Positions 5,488 through 9,832 of a DNA stretch of 9,832 bases are shown piece by piece. Source of the DNA: Candidatus Lloydbacteria bacterium RIFCSPLOWO2_02_FULL_54_12 (GTDB lineage: Bacteria > Patescibacteriota > Minisyncoccia > Phycocordibacterales > UBA6899). The stretch is from NCBI GenBank assembly GCA_001819095.1, contig MHLS01000007.1, positions 1 through 9,832 of the forward strand, read 5' to 3'. The number at the start of each line of letters is the position of its first letter. Within the stretch, counting starts at the first letter, position 1. Below the pieces are notes generated by a model. It was given only the letters and a program-made list of their open reading frames with translations. It did no database searches and was not told where the DNA came from. The position numbers were made by a program, and so were the translations under genes.

Positions 5488-7650
5488 TCAGTTGCGCCCC
5501 TTTTCGGAAACTCCGGTGACCGTGCGGAAGACCTGCGTCCGGTAGAGAACGAAATTGATGACCGTAAGCCCTGCGATGATGACGAACTGCACCAACATAT
5601 ACCACAGGTGAAACCGCTCAACAAGAATATAGGTGAGGACCGTATTCACGATGACATTGAAGACGGTCACCAAGGCGTAGAGCACCGCTTCCCGCGACAC
5701 CTTCCGCGCACCGCCCACAAAAACGAACTTGAGCCAGAGGAATCGGAGGAGCGACGCGACCACGTATGCCACGAACGCCGAGGCGACATACCAGAGTCCG
5801 AAGAACTCCGTGAGCGCGTACACCAACACGAGATTAAGGAGCGCCGCGAGGCCGCCGGAGACGAAGGTCTGCACAAACTGCGCATAGAGGTCGCTCTGTT
5901 CGCGCGAATGTCCGCGCACGATGTTGAGCATGAGCTGTGCACGCGCTCCCCAGTCGTACAGACGCACCGCCTTCCGTGCAGTATCGGCCATGTGTTTTGC
6001 CTCATTCGGAGAGTGGAGCACATCGTCGAGAGCTCCGCGAAGCGCCTCGCTATTGTCCGCCTGAAAATACGTCCCCATGCCCTCCGCAAGCACTTCACGG
6101 ATGCTCGGGAGGTCCGCGGCGACGATCGGCTTCCCCGACGCCATGTATTCGAAGAGTTTGATGGGCGACGTGAAGCGCACCGACTCTTCGGTGATACGCG
6201 AGTTGGGAAGCACGAGAACATCAGCGCCCGCGAGGTACAGGCGTGTTTTTTCGGCGGGAACGTGCGGCACGAGCAAGACGTTTTCGGAAGCACGATACGC
6301 ACCGATTCCACCGTATCTCTTGAGGTCTTCTTCGGTGCCGCCGACCAAAACAAGAAGGAGGTCTTCCCGCTTGGAAAAATATCTTCGCCACGTTTCAAGA
6401 AGGAATAAAACGCCTTTCCATGCATAAAACGTGCCGACGTACATGACGACAGTCCGGTCGGGTGGAAGCCGGAGTAGGCCGCGCGCGGCGGCTTGGTGCG
6501 GCAGGTCCGCGAACTGCTTCAGGTCTACGCCGTTGCGGACCACGTGAGTATCGCGAAATCCGTGATCGAGGAATGCATCGGCGGTCCCCTTCGAATTCGC
6601 GACGATACCGTCGACGCGGCGGAGAAAGAACCGGAGGAGCTTCTCTTTAGACGCGGGAAACGAATGCGCTTCGTACCACGCCGACACACCCTTCACCTTG
6701 AAGAGCCACGCCAGCTCGGGACTGCGCGTGGAGAAAACGCCGTCGCGCGCGAGGCGGGTGAAGAGAAGCGGGAGGAAGAAAAAGAGGGCGTCGAGCCAGT
6801 ATCGGAGCGGGCCGAACAGGGCCGGAAGCCGCAAAAAGTTCGGGGCGGAAAATGAGCGCACAGGAAAGGGCTGCACGAGCCCGTAGTACTCCGCGATATC
6901 GGTCGCGACATCCTTTCCCCCGCGCGGGATCCACAAGACGGCATACGCTTCCGTTCGAAAGAATGCTTCGAGCGTCTTCGCGATCTGAAGACCATGCGCT
7001 TTCTCCGTCGGCATGCGACCGTGAAGTACGAAGTGCCACAGACGGGCGTGCGCGATCTTCTTCAGTTTGTCCGCTTCGTCCTCGGGCGAAACGGTCTCGG
7101 TCGCACATGGAAGGAGAGAGCGGGAAAGGTAGAGGCGTTCAAAATGCTCCCCGCGCGCCTCCTCCCATCCTTCGCGGTACTCCTTGTCCGCCTCGTCGCG
7201 CGCGCCGTAACCGCGTCCGCTCAAACGCTTGGTGCGTACCTCGTCCGATGCGGCAAAAAAGACGAGGAGGTCGGGCTTCGGGAGGGAGTGCGCATAGCGA
7301 TCGATCACGCCGTCCGCTACGCGCTCGTCAAAAAGAGCGATGACGTTCTGGTGATGCCCTTGGTCGATGACGGCACGGGGATACTTCCCCGCCTTCATGT
7401 ACTTGGCGTTGTGGACGAGAAAGAGATTGACGAATTTCGTGTACCGAAGTTCCCTGCGACCGATGTGACGGAAGAGCCAAAAGAGCGTGCGCAAAAACAC
7501 TATAGGGTGGCGGCCCAAAAAGAGCGCGTTATAAAAAAGAAGTTCGCTCTTCCCGCCCACCTTCACCAACGACCACTCACCGCCTTCCGCTAAATGCTTG
7601 GCAAAGGTCGTCTTTCCGGCGCCGGGGAGGCCTATCAATTCAATAATCAT
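5488..7650 (-). CDS. three-domain fusion: P-loop kinase-like + GT4 glycosyltransferase + GtrA-like membrane domain
   Basis: One uninterrupted 720-residue frame. Residues 1-205 form a P-loop NTPase resembling nucleotide or small-molecule kinases: Walker A GLPGAGKTT (7-15), VIDQGHHQN (94-102) where such kinases usually have DRG, FFAAS (131-135), and an Arg-rich lid region (KRLSGRGYGARDE, 141-153). Residues about 210-580 are a GT-B glycosyltransferase of family 4: MPTEKAHGLQIAKTLEAF (213-230), RNGVD (372-376), YVGTFYAWKG (404-413), SPIKLFEYMASGKPIV (495-510). Residues about 588-709 form a GtrA-like domain with four membrane helices (about 594-613, 619-640, 654-675, 683-703). GtrA proteins are thought to help move polyprenyl-linked sugars across the membrane. 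No stop or frameshift is seen at the junctions. An ATG at 7014 could start a kinase-less form but has no ribosome-binding site. What the kinase domain phosphorylates cannot be told. Confidence 0.9.
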   Translation of the reverse strand: MIIELIGLPGAGKTTFAKHLAEGGEWSLVKVGGKSELLFYNALFLGRHPIVFLRTLFWLFRHIGRRELRYTKFVNLFLVHNAKYMKAGKYPRAVIDQGHHQNVIALFDERVADGVIDRYAHSLPKPDLLVFFAASDEVRTKRLSGRGYGARDEADKEYREGWEEARGEHFERLYLSRSLLPCATETVSPEDEADKLKKIAHARLWHFVLHGRMPTEKAHGLQIAKTLEAFFRTEAYAVLWIPRGGKDVATDIAEYYGLVQPFPVRSFSAPNFLRLPALFGPLRYWLDALFFFLPLLFTRLARDGVFSTRSPELAWLFKVKGVSAWYEAHSFPASKEKLLRFFLRRVDGIVANSKGTADAFLDHGFRDTHVVRNGVDLKQFADLPHQAAARGLLRLPPDRTVVMYVGTFYAWKGVLFLLETWRRYFSKREDLLLVLVGGTEEDLKRYGGIGAYRASENVLLVPHVPAEKTRLYLAGADVLVLPNSRITEESVRFTSPIKLFEYMASGKPIVAADLPSIREVLAEGMGTYFQADNSEALRGALDDVLHSPNEAKHMADTARKAVRLYDWGARAQLMLNIVRGHSREQSDLYAQFVQTFVSGGLAALLNLVLVYALTEFFGLWYVASAFVAYVVASLLRFLWLKFVFVGGARKVSREAVLYALVTVFNVIVNTVLTYILVERFHLWYMLVQFVIIAGLTVINFVLYRTQVFRTVTGVSEKGRN

Positions 7651-7654
7651 GTGC

Positions 7655-7713
7655 TAAGAATACAAGGTCGAACCTTGAAGAATTAATTCCTAAGGTTCGA
7701 CCTTGTATTCTTA
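7655..7713. repeat. 22-bp perfect inverted repeat between two genes (hairpin over stop and before start)
   Basis: Arms 7655-7676 and 7692-7713 are perfect complements over 22 bases, with a 15-base spacer. Each arm contains AAGGTCGAACCTT or its complement, itself nearly symmetrical, and the spacer holds the palindrome GAATTAATTC. On the transcribed (minus) strand the 5' arm encodes the last residues of the methyltransferase, its UAA stop is in the loop, and the 3' arm ends four bases before the ATG of the fusion gene. No T-run follows, so it does not look like an intrinsic terminator. Confidence 0.9.
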
Positions 7714-8465
7714 AAAATTTGTGCGGGTAACGGTTTACGAAAAAGCACACAATAAGACTCCGCGAAGAACATGCCGATCGGTCCCAGCGTGAAACGGGCG
7801 AAAAGTTTACCGAACAGGAGGTTGAGCCACGCAAAATGGAGGAGCGGAATACTGGTCGTCACCGGATACGCATCAATGTCGATGAAGCCGGCGGCGCGGA
7901 GCTCGTCACAAAGGGCGCCGGGTGCGATCTGCCCCCCGTGAAACTGACTTGTCTTGCGTCCCAGAAAACGCTCACGCTCGTAGTGGGGCATCTTGGTGAT
8001 GAGGAATCCGCGACCGCCCGGCTCGAGCGCGGAGAATACTTTCACGCAGAATCCTTTCTTGTCGTCGATATATTCCAAGACGCGGGATGAGAAAAAGTAA
8101 TCGTACTTCCCTTCCGGCGTCCACTGCATGACATCCGACGTGATGTAGCGTATGTGCTCTTTTGCGCCCAAGGCGGCCTTCGCACGCGCAAGCATTTCCT
8201 CGGAAATATCAAGGAGGTCGAAGTAGGCATCGGGAAAACGCGCCAGAAGAAGTTTCGTCCACGTCCCCGCGCCGGGACCGAGTTCGAGGATGCGCACCGG
8301 CTCGAGCGAGTCGTCGCCCGTCACATGCCGCTCGATAGCGCCTTTCGTCAGATCGTATCCCGCCTTTCGAAGGGGGTCGGCGAACCACCGCGCATGCTCG
8401 TAGTCATCGCCCAATTTCTCGGGCATAGTGCGGTCGTAGAACGCGCGAATGTCGTCGTTGGACAT
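7683..8465 (-). CDS. class I SAM-dependent methyltransferase with hydrophobic C-terminal tail
   Basis: A 260-residue methyltransferase, not visibly alike to the two others in the window outside the SAM fold. Motif I is ILELGPGAGTWT (59-70), the ribose-binding acidic residue is D86 in LLDIS, D111 follows strand 3 (TSDVMQW), the catalytic-face strand is FFSSRVLEYIDDK (124-136), and LEPGGRGFLITKMP (147-160) is the motif VI region. The N-terminus AFYDRTMPEKLGDDYEHARW (8-27) recalls methyltransferases that start with a Tyr-rich capping helix. Residues about 204-243 are strongly hydrophobic (LLHFAWLNLLFGKLFARF), so the protein may sit at the membrane. It is the first gene of the glycan run; a 134-base gap separates it from the exported protein upstream, and its 3' end lies in the inverted repeat before the fusion gene. 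The acceptor is unknown. No clear Shine-Dalgarno motif precedes the ATG. Confidence 0.9.
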   Translation of the reverse strand: MSNDDIRAFYDRTMPEKLGDDYEHARWFADPLRKAGYDLTKGAIERHVTGDDSLEPVRILELGPGAGTWTKLLLARFPDAYFDLLDISEEMLARAKAALGAKEHIRYITSDVMQWTPEGKYDYFFSSRVLEYIDDKKGFCVKVFSALEPGGRGFLITKMPHYERERFLGRKTSQFHGGQIAPGALCDELRAAGFIDIDAYPVTTSIPLLHFAWLNLLFGKLFARFTLGPIGMFFAESYCVLFRKPLPAQIFKNTRSNLRN

Positions 8466-8599
8466 AAAGAGGATAACCCGATTTTCTCACAAATTGGCGC
8501 AAAAGCCACGCGGTGAAGGGGGGTCAGCGGAAAACAACTTCGACCGTTTATCCCAAATTGGGGGGTATCCTCTGTCGCTCAAAAGTGACGCCGACGCTA

Positions 8600-9796
8600 T
8601 TACGGCGCGGAAATCGCGATAGCGGGGATGGTGAGTGTGTGTGTCGTGCTTGCGCCGTTGGTGACCGTGCCGTCAGGATAGTATGTGGCAACGTTACCAA
8701 GTGCATCAGTGGCCCGTACGGTTTGAATGACGTAGTCACCGAGGAGACTCGGGTTCTGGATGCCGTCGTCGATCGGTTGGCCGAATCCGCATGTTCCGCT
8801 TATGACCCCGTTCAAGTTGCAATTCGGTCGAAGGACATAACTGCTTCCGGGGTATTTGATGTCGTACACAACGGATCTAACCCCCGAAGGATCTTCGGCC
8901 GTCACGCTGAAAGAGACCGACCCTCCAATGACCGTACTTACCGGCGTGATGGTTAAGCTCGTGATTGTAGGCCCGATGGTGTCACTGGACGGTGACGGTG
9001 GTGGGGGTGGCACTTCGCTCGGCGTGGTGGTTGCCGTTGACGTCGAAGAGGTGTTCTCCTGTGGTGGCGGGGTCGGCTCGCTCACATAGGTCATGGTCGG
9101 GGTGTACGTACCTCCGGGGGCGTAATAAGAGCCGGTTGAGACAGAAACTACTGGAGCGGTAGAGACACTCGTTACCACGGGGGTTGTCGTCGGGGTCGCG
9201 GCAGTCACCGCCTCCGAGGTTTGCGTGAGCGCCGCCGTAGAAGCGCTCGCTTCAGTACCAGTGGGAGCAGGGGTCGCGAGACTCTCCTGTGGCGTAGCCT
9301 GCATTGTTGGCAAAGCAGAGGCGTTGTCCCCGCCCCCGCCACTTGCAAACGCTTCGTTGATCAAACTGCGCGTTAGTGGGCCGACAATGCCCACCGGAGG
9401 CAAGCCGTTCATTTCCTGAAACTTTTTTACCGCCTGTTCCGTCAGGGCGCCAAAATAGCCGGTGATCAGTCCTGCCGGGTAGATCTCGGGATTTTGTGCG
9501 AGAAATTTCTGAAGCTCTTTGACCTCCTCGCTGAACATTCCCCTGACTAAGGTCTGCGTCAACTCGTTGATCGGCACAAACTCCGGCGTGGTGGAAGCAA
9601 GGGGGTTCGCCTGCTGCAGTTCGACGAGTTGTTCTTGAAGTTGCTTGATCTGCTCCTGGAGTTGGGCGACCAAGGTGGCAACGTCAACCGACACCGTGGT
9701 GGTCGACGCAGTTTGCGCAGACACAAAACTGGGGACGAACAAAGCCAGCAGAACAAACGTCGAAAGTATTTTTTTTGAGATAATACCCAAAATCAC
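8600..9796 (-). CDS. exported peptidoglycan-binding (PG_binding_1) and Ig-like domain protein
   Basis: A 398-residue secreted protein. The signal peptide is about 1-27 (KK, hydrophobic core LSTFVLLALFVPSF, cleavage after VSA). A short coiled coil follows at about 40-64 (QLQEQIKQLQEQLVELQQ). A single peptidoglycan-binding repeat spans about 80-147 (GMFSEEVKELQKFLAQNP, then LITGYFGALTEQAVKKFQ). A long Thr/Ser/Pro/Ala linker (about 150-272, ending in PPPPPSPS) leads to a beta-rich Ig-like domain (about 273-392) with two cysteines (326, 336) that could pair. No LPXTG motif or C-terminal membrane anchor is seen, so attachment is probably through the wall-binding repeat. This architecture is very common in Parcubacteria. 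The start is GTG at 9796 with a GGGGA eight bases upstream; TTG at 9790 is the alternative, and there is no ATG. The gene ends TAATAG. It may be a separate transcription unit from the glycan genes. Confidence 0.9.
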   Translation of the reverse strand: MILGIISKKILSTFVLLALFVPSFVSAQTASTTTVSVDVATLVAQLQEQIKQLQEQLVELQQANPLASTTPEFVPINELTQTLVRGMFSEEVKELQKFLAQNPEIYPAGLITGYFGALTEQAVKKFQEMNGLPPVGIVGPLTRSLINEAFASGGGGDNASALPTMQATPQESLATPAPTGTEASASTAALTQTSEAVTAATPTTTPVVTSVSTAPVVSVSTGSYYAPGGTYTPTMTYVSEPTPPPQENTSSTSTATTTPSEVPPPPPSPSSDTIGPTITSLTITPVSTVIGGSVSFSVTAEDPSGVRSVVYDIKYPGSSYVLRPNCNLNGVISGTCGFGQPIDDGIQNPSLLGDYVIQTVRATDALGNVATYYPDGTVTNGASTTHTLTIPAIAISAP

Positions 9797-9819
9797 CGGT
9801 TTATTCCCCGGTGTTTTTT
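9794..9819 (+). terminator. possible intrinsic terminator hairpin overlapping the GTG start
   Basis: CACCGG, an 8-base loop (TTTATTCC), CCGGTG and then six T's make a terminator-like hairpin on the plus strand. No plus-strand gene in view would use it. It may instead end a minus-strand gene lying beyond the right edge (tail on that strand is only ATTTT), or fold over the GTG start and GGGGA of the exported protein. Which of these applies cannot be settled here. Confidence 0.4.
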
Positions 9820-9832
9820 GTACCCTTTTTCT

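Noticed and set aside
4440..5519. 359-codon open frame on the plus strand
   Set aside because: It lies antisense to the GT2 gene, which has clear family motifs; the predicted protein is a run of Arg/Asp/Glu/His residues with no recognisable motif, as expected from GC-rich reverse-strand codons.
5376..5624. N-terminal extension of the GT2
   Set aside because: Overlaps the C-terminal coding part of the fusion gene and adds residues unlike the GT2 family, whose fold begins at ISVITPVHNEE.
5425..6408. 327-codon open frame on the plus strand
   Set aside because: Antisense to the GT4 and GtrA part of the fusion gene; highly charged, no motif, no ribosome-binding site seen.

Overview
The window reads as part of a cell-surface polysaccharide (glycan) gene cluster, most likely from a Parcubacteria-type member of the Candidate Phyla Radiation (Patescibacteria). 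That assignment is an inference. It rests on the secreted protein at the right end, whose plan (signal peptide, short coiled coil, one peptidoglycan-binding repeat of the 'LQKFLA...GYFGALTEQAVKKFQ' type, Thr/Ser/Pro linker, Ig-like domain) is very typical of Parcubacteria, and on the small four-helix-bundle gene framed by short AT-rich repeats. The DNA is fairly GC-rich by eye, except in the repeats.

All nine genes lie on the minus strand, so the cluster reads from right to left. (1) 9796-8600: exported peptidoglycan-binding/Ig-like surface protein. A 134-base gap follows. (2) 8465-7683: class I methyltransferase. (3) 7650-5488: a 720-residue fusion of a P-loop kinase-like domain, a GT4 glycosyltransferase and a GtrA-like four-helix membrane domain. 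(4) 5366-4380: GtrB/DPM-like GT2 glycosyltransferase with two C-terminal membrane helices. (5) 4335-3955: four-helix-bundle (S23/IVS family) protein, bracketed by imperfect inverted repeats. (6) 3930-2050: AsnB-type glutamine-dependent amidotransferase. (7) 2012-1431 and (8) 1395-625: two further, unrelated class I methyltransferases. (9) 588-1: N-terminal part of an MBOAT (AlgI-like) O-acyltransferase that runs off the left edge.

Read together, genes 2-4 and 6-9 could build a lipid-linked sugar at the inner face of the membrane (GT2), extend it (GT4), move it across (GtrA-like domain), and decorate the glycan by amidation, methylation and O-acylation. The four-helix-bundle gene looks like a small insertion into this run. 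Gaps between genes 2 and 9 are at most about 125 bases, and no gene-free stretch exceeds 300 bases. Two structures stand out: the kinase-GT4-GtrA fusion, and a 22-bp perfect inverted repeat that encodes the end of one gene, has that gene's stop codon in its loop, and ends four bases before the next start codon. I saw no tRNA, rRNA, CRISPR array or transposase.
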